Below, piece by piece: positions 16,703 to 26,017 of a stretch of DNA of 64,000 nucleotides (its first letter is position 1; each line of letters opens with the position of its first letter). Source of the DNA: Halomonas sp. YLGW01 (GTDB taxonomy: Bacteria; Pseudomonadota; Gammaproteobacteria; Pseudomonadales; Halomonadaceae); assembly GCF_014840935.1 (NCBI RefSeq), contig NZ_CP062005.1, positions 1,488,001 to 1,552,000 on the forward strand. Reading direction: 5' to 3'. Both the position numbers and the translations under genes were made by a program. The notes under the pieces were generated by a model. The model saw only the letters and a program-made list of their open reading frames with translations, was not told the DNA's origin and did not search any database.

Positions 16703-18415
16703 TCAGTCGCGACGCTGACGCAGCTCGCACCAGGCCGCATAGGTGCTCAAGAAGACACGGCCGGTCAGGCCGTCCAGCAGGTCGCTCTGCTTGAGCTTGT
16801 CCATCACCGGCCCCTTGACCTCGGACAAATGCAGGGTGACTCGGGAATCCTCGAGGCGTTCGTTGATGGCCTCGAGGCTCTCCAGCGCCGAGGCGTCGAT
16901 CAGGTTGACCGCCGAGCAGATCAGCACCACATGCTCGACCTCTGGTCGGTTGGCGATCAGGGCGTAGACGGTGTCCTCTAGGTAGCGCGCATTGGCGAAG
17001 TAGAGGCTCTCGTCGATGCGCAGCAAGGCGACATGGCTGTCGGTCTCCACGTCATGGCGAGCCACGTTGCGAAAGTGTTCGGTGCCCGGGACACGCCCCA
17101 CCAGCGCGCTGTGGGGCCTGCTGGTACGATAAAGGAACAGACCGATCGACAGCGCTACCCCGGCGATGATGCCGGCTTCGACGCCCTCGACCAGGGTGAG
17201 GAGGATGGTGGCCGCCATGGCGGTGAAGTCGCTGCGGGAGTAGCGCCAGGTCTGGCGGATCATCTTCACGTCGACCAGAGTCAGGATCGACACCGTGATG
17301 GTGGCGGCCAGGGTGGCGATCGGCAGGTGATAGAGCAGTGGCGTCAGCCCTACGGTGACCAGGGCGATGCCGATTGCCGCGACGGTGCCGGCGGCGGGAG
17401 TCTGTGCGCCGGCATCGAAGTTGATCACGGTGCGCGACAGCCCGCCGGTGACCGGCATGCCCGCCGAGACGGCGGCGGCGATATTGGCGGTGCCGAGCCC
17501 GATCAGCTCCTGGTTGGGGGAGATGCGCTGGCGGCGTTTGGCGGCCAGCATCTGGCCCATGGACACCGACTCGACGAACCCCACCACACTCAGCAGCAGG
17601 GCCGGCACCAGCAGCTGTTGCCATAGGGAAAGCTCCAGGTCCGGCCACGTCAAGGGCGGCAATCCTCCGGGTATGTCGCCGACCACAGCTACCCCCTGCT
17701 CGGCGAGCGCGAAGTGCCAGGTCATGAGCGTGGTCAGCACCACGGCGAACACCGGGCCCGCCTTGGCCAGCAGGTCGGCGGCCCCCGCCGGCAGGCGAAG
17801 GGCTCGCAGGGCCTGTCGGCCATGGCGACGCATCAGCACCAGGAAGGCGAGGCTGCCCGCTCCGATGGCAAGCGTCGGCGCATGGGTGTCGGTGAGCCCC
17901 GCAAGCAGCCCCGGCAACAGTTCGGCGACGGTAAAGCCCGAGGCGGTGATACCCAGTAGGTGGGCGGCTTGGCTGGTGGCAATCAGCAGGCCCGAGGCGG
18001 TGAGGAAACCCGAAATCACAGGGTGGCTGAGGAAATTGGCGAAGAAGCCGAGCTTCAGGGCTCCCATCAAGGTGAGCATCAGCCCCGAGAGCAGGGCCAG
18101 TGCCATCGCCGCCTGCAGGTATTCCGCGCTGCCCGCCACGGCGATGGGCGCCAGGGCGGCGCCGGTCATCAGGGCCAGGATCGCCACCGGGCCCACCGCC
18201 AGGGTACGGCTGGTCCCGAACAGCGTATAAGCCAGCAACGGCAGGATGCTGGCATAGAGCCCCACGACCGGTGGCAGGCCCGCGATGATGGCATAGGCCA
18301 GCGATTGGGGAATGACCATGATGCTGACGATGATGCCGGCCACCAGGTCGGCGGCCAACAGGCGGCTCGTGTAGTGGGGTAGCCAGGTCAGGATGGGCAG
18401 ATAGCGCTTCAACAT
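16703..18415 (-). CDS. SulP-family anion transporter with STAS domain
   Basis: Inner-membrane transporter of the SLC26/SulP family, 570 aa. The N-terminus YLPILTWLPHYTSRLLAADLVAGIIVSIMVIPQSLAYAIIAGLPPVVGLYAS is the family signature; about 12 hydrophobic segments run to about residue 410. A cytoplasmic STAS domain follows at about 440-560 (DSHVALLRIDESLYFANARYLEDTV, with the regulatory loop VINLIDASALESLEAI). The substrate may be sulfate, bicarbonate or another dicarboxylate; sequence alone does not decide. It is followed 7 bp after the stop of a RarD-like permease gene, so the two form a minus-strand pair. Confidence 0.9.
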   Translation of the reverse strand: MLKRYLPILTWLPHYTSRLLAADLVAGIIVSIMVIPQSLAYAIIAGLPPVVGLYASILPLLAYTLFGTSRTLAVGPVAILALMTGAALAPIAVAGSAEYLQAAMALALLSGLMLTLMGALKLGFFANFLSHPVISGFLTASGLLIATSQAAHLLGITASGFTVAELLPGLLAGLTDTHAPTLAIGAGSLAFLVLMRRHGRQALRALRLPAGAADLLAKAGPVFAVVLTTLMTWHFALAEQGVAVVGDIPGGLPPLTWPDLELSLWQQLLVPALLLSVVGFVESVSMGQMLAAKRRQRISPNQELIGLGTANIAAAVSAGMPVTGGLSRTVINFDAGAQTPAAGTVAAIGIALVTVGLTPLLYHLPIATLAATITVSILTLVDVKMIRQTWRYSRSDFTAMAATILLTLVEGVEAGIIAGVALSIGLFLYRTSRPHSALVGRVPGTEHFRNVARHDVETDSHVALLRIDESLYFANARYLEDTVYALIANRPEVEHVVLICSAVNLIDASALESLEAINERLEDSRVTLHLSEVKGPVMDKLKQSDLLDGLTGRVFLSTYAAWCELRQRRD

Positions 18416-18422
18416 GGAGGTT

Positions 18423-19355
18423 CTACTTGTGGCTGGCGGCGTTGGCTGGAGTCGTGCGTTCGCGGGATGACCAGGCCGACCAGGAGTAGAGTGCCAGGCC
18501 CGCCCAGATCAGCAGGAAGCTCGCCAGTTGCTGCGGTGCCAGCGGCTCATGAAACACCAGCAGGGCGATACCGAACTGGATGCTCGGGTTGATGTACATC
18601 AGAAAGCCGAGGGTGGCCAGGCGCAGCCGTCGGGCGGCTCCGGCGAAGGCCAGCAACGGCAGGGCGGTGATCACCCCGCTGGTGATCAGCAGAGCGGTGG
18701 TGGCCGGGGTGTCGGTGAAGTGCCCCGTGCCTTGAGCCCCTAGCCAGGCGACGGCGGCGAGGGCCACCGGGAAGAGCAGCAGTGTCTCGACGAAGAGCCC
18801 CGACAGGCCATCCAGCGGGACCTGCTTGCGCAGCAGGCCGTAGGTGCCGAAGGAGAAGGCGAGCGCCAGCGTGATCCAGGGTAGCTCGCCGAGCCCCACC
18901 AGCTGAATGGCGATGGCAATGCCCGCGAGAATCACCGCCACGCCCTGCAAGCGGTGCATGCGCTCGCGCAGCACCAGCATGCCCAGCGCTACATTGACCA
19001 GCGGCGTCAGGAAATAGCCGAGGCTCGCCTGCAGCACCTGACGGCTTTCGACGGCATAGATATAGATGCCCCAGTTCAGGGCGATCAGCACCGCACAGGC
19101 CAGCACCCGACCGAGTCGCTCGGGGCTACGCAGGGCGGTGATCACCGGCGACCAGCGCCTAAGCAGGCTGACCAGCCCGACCAGAAACAGGCAGGACCAC
19201 AGCACCCGGTGAGTCAGGATCTCGAGGGCCGGCACACCCTCGAAGAGCGCGAAGAACAGCGGAAAGCAGCCCCACATCACATAGGCGCCCAAGCCAAGCG
19301 CTACCCCCTTGGTGGCTTCCGGGTCCCGGTTCATGGAAGTCGCTGGTTGCCCCAT
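18423..19355 (-). CDS. rarD: EamA-family permease, RarD-like
   Basis: Inner-membrane protein of 310 aa with ten predicted helices in two EamA repeats, like E. coli RarD (chloramphenicol-sensitivity protein). The conserved RarD start GVALGLGAYVMWGCFPLFFALFEGVPALEILTHRVLWS and the SRQVLQASLGYFLTPLVNVALG segment are present. ATG 19355 gives MGQPATSMNRD; ATG 19334 is a possible alternative. The physiological substrate of this family is not established. It is upstream of the SulP gene, 7 bp apart, and divergent from the omega-amidase gene. Confidence 0.88.
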   Translation of the reverse strand: MGQPATSMNRDPEATKGVALGLGAYVMWGCFPLFFALFEGVPALEILTHRVLWSCLFLVGLVSLLRRWSPVITALRSPERLGRVLACAVLIALNWGIYIYAVESRQVLQASLGYFLTPLVNVALGMLVLRERMHRLQGVAVILAGIAIAIQLVGLGELPWITLALAFSFGTYGLLRKQVPLDGLSGLFVETLLLFPVALAAVAWLGAQGTGHFTDTPATTALLITSGVITALPLLAFAGAARRLRLATLGFLMYINPSIQFGIALLVFHEPLAPQQLASFLLIWAGLALYSWSAWSSRERTTPANAASHK

Positions 19356-19546
19356 GGCTGCGTCCTTGCCTCGCTGTTGAAAGCCCCTAAGCTAGCACAC
19401 CGCTTGCATCAGCCCCAGCCGATGTCATCCGCGCGAGGCCCGGCCCGTGCGCTCGTTGCGGCCGCTGGTCATGCTTGAGAGGACGACACGGGGAAGCGCG
19501 GCCGTTAGGATATGGCGCATCCGAGCCAATCAATGGAGGGCATGGC

Positions 19547-20350
19547 ATGAGCGATCTGAGAACGACCCTGGTGCAATGCGACCTGCGCTGGGAAGATCCT
19601 GCGGCCAACTGCGCGATGCTCGAGGAGCTGCTCGGCGATCTCGGGGAAAGCGACACCGATTTAATCGTATTGCCCGAGATGTTCGCGACCGGCTTCACCA
19701 TGAACTCCCGGGAGATGGCCGAGCCGATGGGTGAGAGCACGACGGTCGCCTGGCTCAGGCGACAGGCAACGGCGCGTGGCTGCGTGATGACCGGCAGCGT
19801 GGCCATCGAGGACGGCGGCAGCTGCTACAATCGCCTGATCTGGGCCCGCCCCGATGGCAGCATCACCCATTACGACAAGCGTCATCTGTTTCGCATGGCC
19901 GGTGAGCACGAGCGGTATGGCGCCGGGAACGAGCGCACCATCGTCGAGCTCAAGGGCTTTCGCCTGTTGCTATCGGTCTGCTATGACCTGCGCTTTCCTG
20001 TGTGGATGCGTCAGCAGCCGCAGGCGGAAGAGCACTTCGAGTACGACGTGATCCTGTGTATCGCCAACTGGCCGGCTCCGCGCCGGAATCCCTGGCGGAC
20101 CCTGCTGGCGGCGCGAGCGATCGAGAACCTCGCCTACGTGATCGGCGTCAATCGGGTCGGCGAAGATGCCAAGGGCCTGTCCTATGCAGGCGATTCCATG
20201 CTGGTGGACTTCAAGGGCGACTCCCTCCTGGACCGTCCCCGCGATCAGGCTTTTCTCTCTACCGCGACCCTCCCGCGCCAACCGCTCGAGGCGTTTCGCG
20301 ACAAGTTTCCCGCCTGGCGGGATGCCGATGATTTTGAGGTATTTCTTTAA
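19547..20350 (+). CDS. omega-amidase / carbon-nitrogen hydrolase, YafV-like
   Basis: Nitrilase-superfamily amidase of 267 aa, close to E. coli YafV (256 aa), which hydrolyses 2-oxoglutaramate and similar omega-amides. The catalytic Glu is in VLPEMFATGFTM, the Lys in YDKRHLFRMAGEHERYGAG and the Cys in SVCYDLRFPVW. ATG 19547 is preferred because GGAGGG lies about 8 bases upstream and the protein then begins MSDLRTTLVQCDLRW; the open frame extends 72 bp further upstream. Its stop overlaps the rsuA start (TAATG), so the two are coupled although functionally unrelated. Confidence 0.9.
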   Translation: MSDLRTTLVQCDLRWEDPAANCAMLEELLGDLGESDTDLIVLPEMFATGFTMNSREMAEPMGESTTVAWLRRQATARGCVMTGSVAIEDGGSCYNRLIWARPDGSITHYDKRHLFRMAGEHERYGAGNERTIVELKGFRLLLSVCYDLRFPVWMRQQPQAEEHFEYDVILCIANWPAPRRNPWRTLLAARAIENLAYVIGVNRVGEDAKGLSYAGDSMLVDFKGDSLLDRPRDQAFLSTATLPRQPLEAFRDKFPAWRDADDFEVFL

Positions 20351-21054
20351 TGCGTTTGGACAAGTTTCTCAGCGACACCACCGACCTGACCCGCAGCCTG
20401 GCCAAGAAGGCCATGCACCGGGAGGAGGTCATGGTCGATGGGGTCGTGGTCAAGAACCCGGCGACGCAAGTCGGCCCGGACAATGCCGTGAGCTGGCTGG
20501 GCCAGTCGCTGGCACTGGTCGGGATGCGCTACGTGATGCTGCACAAACCCGCCGGGGCTGAATGCAGCGCCCGCCGGGGGCTCTATCCTCTGGCCCATGA
20601 GCTGATCGATCTGCCCAAGGCCGAGCGCCTGAATCCGGTGGGTCGCCTGGATGTGGATACCACCGGCCTGGTGCTGATGACCGACGACGGCCAGTGGTCG
20701 CACCGCATCACCTCGCCGAAGCGGCGGTGCGAGAAGGTCTATGAGGTGACACTCGCCGAGCCTCTCGAGGGCGAGGCCGCCCGGCGAGCCGTGGAGGCCT
20801 TCCGCGAAGGCGTGCTGCTGGACGGTGAAGATCAGCCCACCAAGCCTGCCGAACTCGAGATGCGCGAGGCGCAGCGGGCGCGATTGGTACTGATCGAGGG
20901 CAAGTATCATCAGGTGAAGCGTATGTTCGCGGCCATCGGCCATCATGTGACGGCATTGCACCGCTCCTCGATTGGCCCCATTACCCTGGATGCGGCGCTG
21001 GCGCCTGGCGAGTGGCGGGAGTTGACCCAGCAAGAGGTCGACGCCTTTCGCTAA
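20350..21054 (+). CDS. rsuA: 16S rRNA pseudouridine(516) synthase RsuA
   Basis: Isomerises U516 of 16S rRNA to pseudouridine during 30S assembly. The 234-aa protein has an N-terminal S4 RNA-binding domain (about 1-60, MRLDKFLSDTTDLTRSLAKKAM) and a catalytic domain with the aspartate motif GRLDVDTTGLVLMTDDGQWSHRITSPK at about 98-124, nearly identical to E. coli RsuA. Also present are EGKYHQVKRMFAAIGHHV and ITLDAALAPGEWRELT. The start codon shares one base with the omega-amidase stop. Confidence 0.94.
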   Translation: MRLDKFLSDTTDLTRSLAKKAMHREEVMVDGVVVKNPATQVGPDNAVSWLGQSLALVGMRYVMLHKPAGAECSARRGLYPLAHELIDLPKAERLNPVGRLDVDTTGLVLMTDDGQWSHRITSPKRRCEKVYEVTLAEPLEGEAARRAVEAFREGVLLDGEDQPTKPAELEMREAQRARLVLIEGKYHQVKRMFAAIGHHVTALHRSSIGPITLDAALAPGEWRELTQQEVDAFR

Positions 21055-21151
21055 GCGCATATACCGTTATCTTGGTCATTGCTGCACGGAACCATGCTAC
21101 GCCCGACCAGGAGTGCCCGGCGAATCGCGGTGGGGGTCTCGGAAGGTGCGC

Positions 21152-21739
21152 TCAGAAACGGTAGATCAGCGAGGCAGTGGCCATGGTCAGATGGTCGAGA
21201 TCACTGGAATCGATGATCTCGTACTCCAGTTGGCCGGTCAGGGCAGGGAGCAGGCGCAGGTTGGCGCCCAGGCCGTAAATCGGCGCGGTTCCGCTGATGG
21301 AACCACGGCTATCCGGGGCGTCGATGCTGCCGCGCCATTCGGCGAGCCCAGACTTGGCGAAGAGCCCCAGGCGTCCCATCTTCACCCCTGCCAGAAGGCT
21401 GCCATTGATGCTGGTGGTGTCGAGCAAGGTGGGGGAGCCATCCAGAGAGGCTGAGACGTTGTCGCTTTCCAGGTAGGCCAATTCGGCACCAAACTCCAGA
21501 TGCGGCAAGCGGGAGAAGAAGTAGCCCGCCATGACCCGGAAACCGGTGATGGCGCCGTCGCCGGAATCCACCTCGCGCCCGCCAACCGTCAGGCCATTGT
21601 CTAGGGCAATGCTCCCGTCCCCGGTGTCGGCGTAGATCGAGCTCTCGTTGGCGTTCACTGCAGGCGCCATGGCGCTCGTGGCGAACAGGGCGGTCAGCAC
21701 CAGAGCGGTCAACAGCGAGGAGGGTGCGCGGGACGTCAT
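21152..21739 (-). CDS. outer-membrane beta-barrel protein, YfaZ-like
   Basis: Predicted secreted outer-membrane protein of 195 aa. ATG 21739 is chosen because AAGAAGG lies upstream and gives a clean signal peptide (MTSRAPSSLLTALVLTALFATSAMAPAVNA); the frame stays open to 21784. The mature part is rich in Gly and alternating hydrophobic residues (AGYFFSRLPHLEFGAELAYLES, SINGSLLAGVKMGRLGLFAKSGLAEWRG), has about eight predicted strands and ends in the C-terminal aromatic signature YRF typical of BAM substrates. The layout resembles YfaZ/OmpA-like small barrels. Function unknown. Confidence 0.75.
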   Translation of the reverse strand: MTSRAPSSLLTALVLTALFATSAMAPAVNANESSIYADTGDGSIALDNGLTVGGREVDSGDGAITGFRVMAGYFFSRLPHLEFGAELAYLESDNVSASLDGSPTLLDTTSINGSLLAGVKMGRLGLFAKSGLAEWRGSIDAPDSRGSISGTAPIYGLGANLRLLPALTGQLEYEIIDSSDLDHLTMATASLIYRF

Positions 21740-21817
21740 CTGGAGTTCGCCTTCTTTCCACTCAAGGTGGCGTCGGTCATTCATAGACTACAAGCTTAGT
21801 CCGCGACTCGGGTTTAT

Positions 21818-22273
21818 CTAGTGCGCCTTGCCCTTGACATCATCTTTGGTCTTCGTCCTGAAACGGCTACGCAGGATGAACAACAGTGACTTGAAGGCCT
21901 GCGTCAGCACGAAGACGACCCAGCCGGCGCTCGCCAGTACATTGACCAGCAGCATCTTCTGGCTGCCGGTCAGCGGTGTGACCAGGAGCCCTTCGACCAC
22001 AATGGCAAAGAACAACGCCATCAGCAGCGGCAGGGCGAAGAGGTGCATCTGCATCTCGGTGCGCCGACGACGGACCCGGAAGCGACGCAGGGTAACCCGC
22101 ATCGGCCGGTGGCCCCAGCTGACCAGCAGGATGGTGGCGACCAGGGTCATGGCGGCCACCGTCGGCATCGTCGAGCCTTCCCAGATCGAAAAATTGACCG
22201 ACCAGGCGAGTGCCAGCCACATGGCGCCCTCCAGGGCGGCAATGATATCGGCTGACTGGCGAACCCTTGGCAT
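21818..22273 (-). CDS. small hypothetical inner-membrane protein
   Basis: 151 aa with about four hydrophobic helices (roughly 12-30, 36-54, 78-96, 106-126). A strongly basic cytoplasmic loop (RVTLRRFRVRRRRTEMQ) lies between the second and third, and the tail is Lys/Arg-rich. I do not recognise the family. It is divergent from pyrC and its stop lies 79 bp before the start of the outer-membrane barrel gene, in the same orientation. Codon and base use are like the neighbours, so it looks like a resident gene. Confidence 0.65.
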   Translation of the reverse strand: MPRVRQSADIIAALEGAMWLALAWSVNFSIWEGSTMPTVAAMTLVATILLVSWGHRPMRVTLRRFRVRRRRTEMQMHLFALPLLMALFFAIVVEGLLVTPLTGSQKMLLVNVLASAGWVVFVLTQAFKSLLFILRSRFRTKTKDDVKGKAH

Positions 22274-22419
22274 GATGTGACTCTCCCCGCGTAAAGACCT
22301 CCATGATACGTAAGACTAACGGGCTTGTCGCAAGCCGAGTCTGTATGTCGGCGGGGAAGCGATCGATGGTTCGGTACATCGGCTGATGAGGCAGGGGCCA
22401 CGCGGGGAGGGCGAGACGT

Positions 22420-22425
22420 TATACT
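22420..22425 (+). promoter_or_regulatory. candidate pyrC -10 box
   Basis: TATACT in GC-rich sequence, 31 bp before the pyrC GTG start; no good -35 is visible at the standard distance. Transcription from here would give a leader of about 25 nt, similar in size to the short pyrC leader of enterobacteria, where start-site choice regulates expression. Confidence 0.3.
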
Positions 22426-22456
22426 AGGCGCCGCCATCTACCACACAGGACCCGCC

Positions 22457-23497
22457 GTGAATCAGCTAACCCTCACCACCCCCGACGATTGGCACCTTCA
22501 CCTGCGCGATGGTGAGCCTCTCGAGGCCGTCTTGCCCTACAGCGCCCGCCAGTTCGCTCGCGCCATCATCATGCCGAACCTGACACCGCCGGTCACGACC
22601 ACCGAGCAGGCGCTTGCCTACCGGGAACGCATCCTGGCGGCGCTGCCGGAAGGCTCGAGCTTCGAGCCGCTGATGGTGCTCTACCTCACCGACAACACCC
22701 CGGCCGAGGAAATCGAGCAGGCCGTAGCCAGCGGCGTGGTCAAGGCGGTCAAGCTCTATCCGGCCGGGGCCACCACCAACTCGGCTTCCGGCGTCACCGA
22801 CATCCGCCACTGCGACGCCGCCATCGGCGCCATGGCGCGCCTCGGCCTGCCGCTGCTGGTGCATGGTGAGGTCACCTCGCCTGAGATCGATATCTTCGAT
22901 CGCGAGGCCATCTTCATCGAGCAGGTCATGGCCCCCCTGCTCGAGCGCCATCCGACCCTCAAGGTGGTGTTCGAGCATATCACCACCGCCGATGCGGTGC
23001 GCTTCGTGCGCCAGGCGCCGGATAACGTCGCCGCCACCATCACCGCTCATCACCTGCTGTTCAACCGCAACCACATGCTGGTCGGCGGTATCCGCCCGCA
23101 CTATTTCTGTCTGCCGGTGCTGAAGCGCGAGACCCATCGTGCGGCCCTGATCGAGGCGGCGACCTCCGGTTCGCCCAAGTTCTTCCTGGGCACCGACAGC
23201 GCGCCCCATGCCCGCGGGGCCAAGGAGTCTGCCTGCGGCTGTGCCGGCGCCTTCACGGCGCCCGCGGCTCTTGAGCTGTACGCGACTGCCTTCGAGCAGG
23301 CCGGGGCCTTGGATAAGCTCGAGGGCTTTGCCAGCCACTTTGGTCCGGATTTCTATGGGCTGCCGCGCAACCAGGGCACAGTGACCCTGAGCCGCGAAGA
23401 CTGGCAGCTGCCAGGTGCGCTTGAGTATGTCGGCGATGAGGTGATCGTACCGCTGATGGCGGGCGAGACGCTGACCTGGAAACTGGCTGACGCCTGA
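22457..23497 (+). CDS. pyrC: dihydroorotase PyrC
   Basis: Zinc amidohydrolase that cyclises N-carbamoyl-aspartate to dihydroorotate in pyrimidine synthesis. GTG 22457 is chosen because the protein then starts [19 protein letters not shown], colinear with E. coli PyrC (348 aa, here 346). The metal ligands are in DWHLHLRDG (two His), the carboxylated Lys in [15 protein letters not shown], and further His residues in VHGEVT and FEHITT; the catalytic Asp is in [10 protein letters not shown]. It is followed 42 bp later by hrpB. Confidence 0.95.
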   Translation: MNQLTLTTPDDWHLHLRDGEPLEAVLPYSARQFARAIIMPNLTPPVTTTEQALAYRERILAALPEGSSFEPLMVLYLTDNTPAEEIEQAVASGVVKAVKLYPAGATTNSASGVTDIRHCDAAIGAMARLGLPLLVHGEVTSPEIDIFDREAIFIEQVMAPLLERHPTLKVVFEHITTADAVRFVRQAPDNVAATITAHHLLFNRNHMLVGGIRPHYFCLPVLKRETHRAALIEAATSGSPKFFLGTDSAPHARGAKESACGCAGAFTAPAALELYATAFEQAGALDKLEGFASHFGPDFYGLPRNQGTVTLSREDWQLPGALEYVGDEVIVPLMAGETLTWKLADA

Positions 23498-23510
23498 AAC
23501 ACGCATTCAT

Positions 23511-23544
23511 TATGACGGCATTTTTATGACGGCATTCTTATGAC
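23511..23544 (+). repeat. 14-bp tandem repeat forming two mini-ORFs at the hrpB start
   Basis: The unit TATGACGGCATTTT/CT occurs at 23511 and 23525, and a third degenerate copy starting at 23539 contains the hrpB ATG. Because 14 is not a multiple of 3, the ATGs at 23512, 23526 and 23540 are in different frames. The first two each encode MTAFL-stop, and each stop overlaps the next ATG (ATGA). No clear ribosome site precedes the first copy. Confidence 0.7.
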
Positions 23545-25990
23545 TGGCACGCCCACGCTACCTATCGAGAATCGCCTGTCGGCCATTCGAGAGGCGCTGG
23601 CCGGATACACCCGGGTCCTGCTGGTCGCCGAGCCTGGCGCCGGCAAGACCACCCGGGTGCCGCTTGCCTTGCTCGACGAGCCCTGGTGTCGTCAAGGCAA
23701 GCTGCTGCTACTCGAACCGCGTCGCGTGGCGGCAAGGCTCGCCGCCCGCTATATGTCCGAGCAGCTCGGTGAGTCGCTTGGCGAGACGGTGGGCTATCGC
23801 ATGCGGGGCGAGAGTCGGGTGGGGCCCAATACGAGGCTCGAGGTCGTCACCCAGGGGGTGCTGACGCGTCTCCTGCAGGATGACCCGATGCTCGAGGGCG
23901 TGGCCGTGATCATCTTCGATGAGTTCCATGAGCGCAGCCTGGAGGCGGACCTGGGGTTGGCGCTGACCCTGGAGGTGCAGCAGGGGCTGCGCGAGGATCT
24001 GCGCCTGCTGGTGATGTCGGCGACACTGGATGTGGAGTCGCTTAAGAGTGTTCTGGGGGAGTCGACGCCGTTGATTGACTGTCCCGGTCGCTCCTATCCG
24101 GTGACGACCCATCACCGGCCGGTGAATTCCCGTGACACGGCGGCCCGCCAGCAGGCGACGGTGGTCCGTGAGGCCCTGACGGCGGATGAGGGCGATCTGC
24201 TGGTATTCCTGCCCGGTATTGGCGAGATTCGTCGCCTGGGCCGGGAGCTGTCCAGCCTCTCAGACGACGATGTCGCGGTGCTCGAGCTGCACGGCCGTTT
24301 GCCGCTTGCGGAGCAGCAACGCGCGCTGACCAGAGATGATCAGGGGCGGCGCCGGGTGGTGCTGGCCACTGCCATCGCCGAGTCCAGCGTGACCGTCGAT
24401 GGGGTGCGGGTGGTGATCGATGGTGGCTTCGAGCGGGTACCTGTCTTTCAGCCGCGACTCGGGCTGACGCGCCTGGCGACTCAGCGTCTCAATCGGGCCA
24501 GCGCCGGTCAGCGGCGCGGGCGTGCCGCCCGCCAGGGCCCAGGGGTGTGTTATCGGCTTTGGGCCGATGAGCAGCCCCTGCCGGCCCATGGCGAGCCCGA
24601 GATGCTCCAGGCCGACCTGGCCCCGCTGGCCTTCGAACTGGCGCGCTGGGGCGTGCAGGATGCCGCGACTCTCGACTGGGTCACGCCTCCGCCCGCGGGG
24701 CCATTGGCCGCGGGTCGCGTATTGCTTGTGCGTCTTGGGGTGCTCGATGACTGCCATCGGCTGACGACGCTGGGGCGTGGCTGCAGCCGTTGGCCCTGCC
24801 ATCCGCGCCTGGCGGTGATGCTTGAACGGGCAAGCGAGCTCGATGCCATGCCGCTGGCCTGCTGGCTGGCGGCGCTGCTCGAGTCCCGCGCGGGCGGTGA
24901 GGCGCGTGATCTTGCGGTGACGCTGTCGCGGTTGCCCGGTCGCGACGCGCGAGGTGCCGAGTCGCAGTGGTATCGCGATGCCAAGCGCCTGGCCGGGGTG
25001 GCCACATGCGGCCTCAAGGTATCCTCCATGGCGCCGCTTGGCGAGCTACTGGCGCTGGCCTATCCCGAGCGGGTCGCGCTCTTTCAGTCGCCCGGGCGCT
25101 TCAAGCTGGCCGCCGGCAATCTGGCGCTGCTCGAGGCGGATCATCCGCTGGCTCACGGCGAGGCGCTGGTGGCGGTGGAACTGGATGGCCGGGCCCAGGG
25201 CGCGAAGATCTATCGCGGCGCGGCATTGTCCTTGTCGCGGCTCGAGGTGCTCTTTCCGCAGGCGCGCGAGTTTCGCCCCCGGCTCGAGTGGAGCGAGGAG
25301 GAGGGGCGGCTGATCGGTGAGGAAGTGCGCTCGCTTGGCGAGCTGATACTCGAGAGACGACCCTTGAAGACACTACCCGCCGAGGCGGTACAGGAGGCCT
25401 TGCTGGCGGCGGTCCGTCGCCGCGGGCATCTGGCCCTCGATGCGGCCGCCGAACAGCTGATAGCGCGGGTGGCCTTGCTACGCCAGACCCTGGGCGGTCC
25501 TTGGCCCGATTGGTCCCAGGAGGCTCTGCTTGCCGATCTTGAGGTCTGGCTGGCGCCCTATCTCGAGGGTGTACGGCGGCTTGATAAGCTCGACCGCCTG
25601 CCGTTGGCGTCAATCCTCCTCGACCGGCTCGACTGGCCGCAGCGCCAGGCGCTCGATGACCTGGCGCCGACCCATGTGGCGGTACCCAGTGGCTCCAGGA
25701 TCCGTCTCGACTATACCGGGGCCGAGCCGGTGCTGGCGGTCAAGCTCCAAGAGCTGTTCGGGCTTGCCGAGACACCACGTATCGCCGGTGGCCGGGTGCC
25801 GGTGCTTTTGCACCTGCTGTCGCCGGCGGGCCGGCCCCTGCAGGTCACCCGGGATCTGGCGAGCTTCTGGGCCAACGGCTATTTCGAGGTGCGCAAGGAC
25901 ATGCGCGGGCGCTACCCCAAGCATCCCTGGCCCGAGGACCCCTGGGACGCTCGGGCCACCGCCCGCACCAAGCACGCTAGGCGTCAGTAG
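23540..25990 (+). CDS. hrpB: ATP-dependent RNA helicase HrpB
   Basis: DEAH/DExH-box helicase of 816 aa, the normal HrpB length. Walker A EPGAGKTT is at 31-38, the DEFH box at about 127-130 (IIFDEFHERS), motif III in MSATLD at about 158, and motif VI in the QRRGRAARQGPGVCYRLW stretch. The HrpB-specific C-terminus ends WANGYFEVRKDMRGRYPKHPWPEDP, a highly conserved block. In E. coli HrpB is non-essential with no defined target. The start is the third ATG of a 14-bp tandem repeat. Confidence 0.94.
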   Translation: MTGTPTLPIENRLSAIREALAGYTRVLLVAEPGAGKTTRVPLALLDEPWCRQGKLLLLEPRRVAARLAARYMSEQLGESLGETVGYRMRGESRVGPNTRLEVVTQGVLTRLLQDDPMLEGVAVIIFDEFHERSLEADLGLALTLEVQQGLREDLRLLVMSATLDVESLKSVLGESTPLIDCPGRSYPVTTHHRPVNSRDTAARQQATVVREALTADEGDLLVFLPGIGEIRRLGRELSSLSDDDVAVLELHGRLPLAEQQRALTRDDQGRRRVVLATAIAESSVTVDGVRVVIDGGFERVPVFQPRLGLTRLATQRLNRASAGQRRGRAARQGPGVCYRLWADEQPLPAHGEPEMLQADLAPLAFELARWGVQDAATLDWVTPPPAGPLAAGRVLLVRLGVLDDCHRLTTLGRGCSRWPCHPRLAVMLERASELDAMPLACWLAALLESRAGGEARDLAVTLSRLPGRDARGAESQWYRDAKRLAGVATCGLKVSSMAPLGELLALAYPERVALFQSPGRFKLAAGNLALLEADHPLAHGEALVAVELDGRAQGAKIYRGAALSLSRLEVLFPQAREFRPRLEWSEEEGRLIGEEVRSLGELILERRPLKTLPAEAVQEALLAAVRRRGHLALDAAAEQLIARVALLRQTLGGPWPDWSQEALLADLEVWLAPYLEGVRRLDKLDRLPLASILLDRLDWPQRQALDDLAPTHVAVPSGSRIRLDYTGAEPVLAVKLQELFGLAETPRIAGGRVPVLLHLLSPAGRPLQVTRDLASFWANGYFEVRKDMRGRYPKHPWPEDPWDARATARTKHARRQ

Positions 25991-26017
25991 ATAACGCTAG
26001 CCGTCGGTTGATCCGCT

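Noticed and set aside
22466-23506. 346-codon open frame on the minus strand opposite pyrC
   Set aside because: Antisense shadow; pyrC is unambiguous by motif and length.
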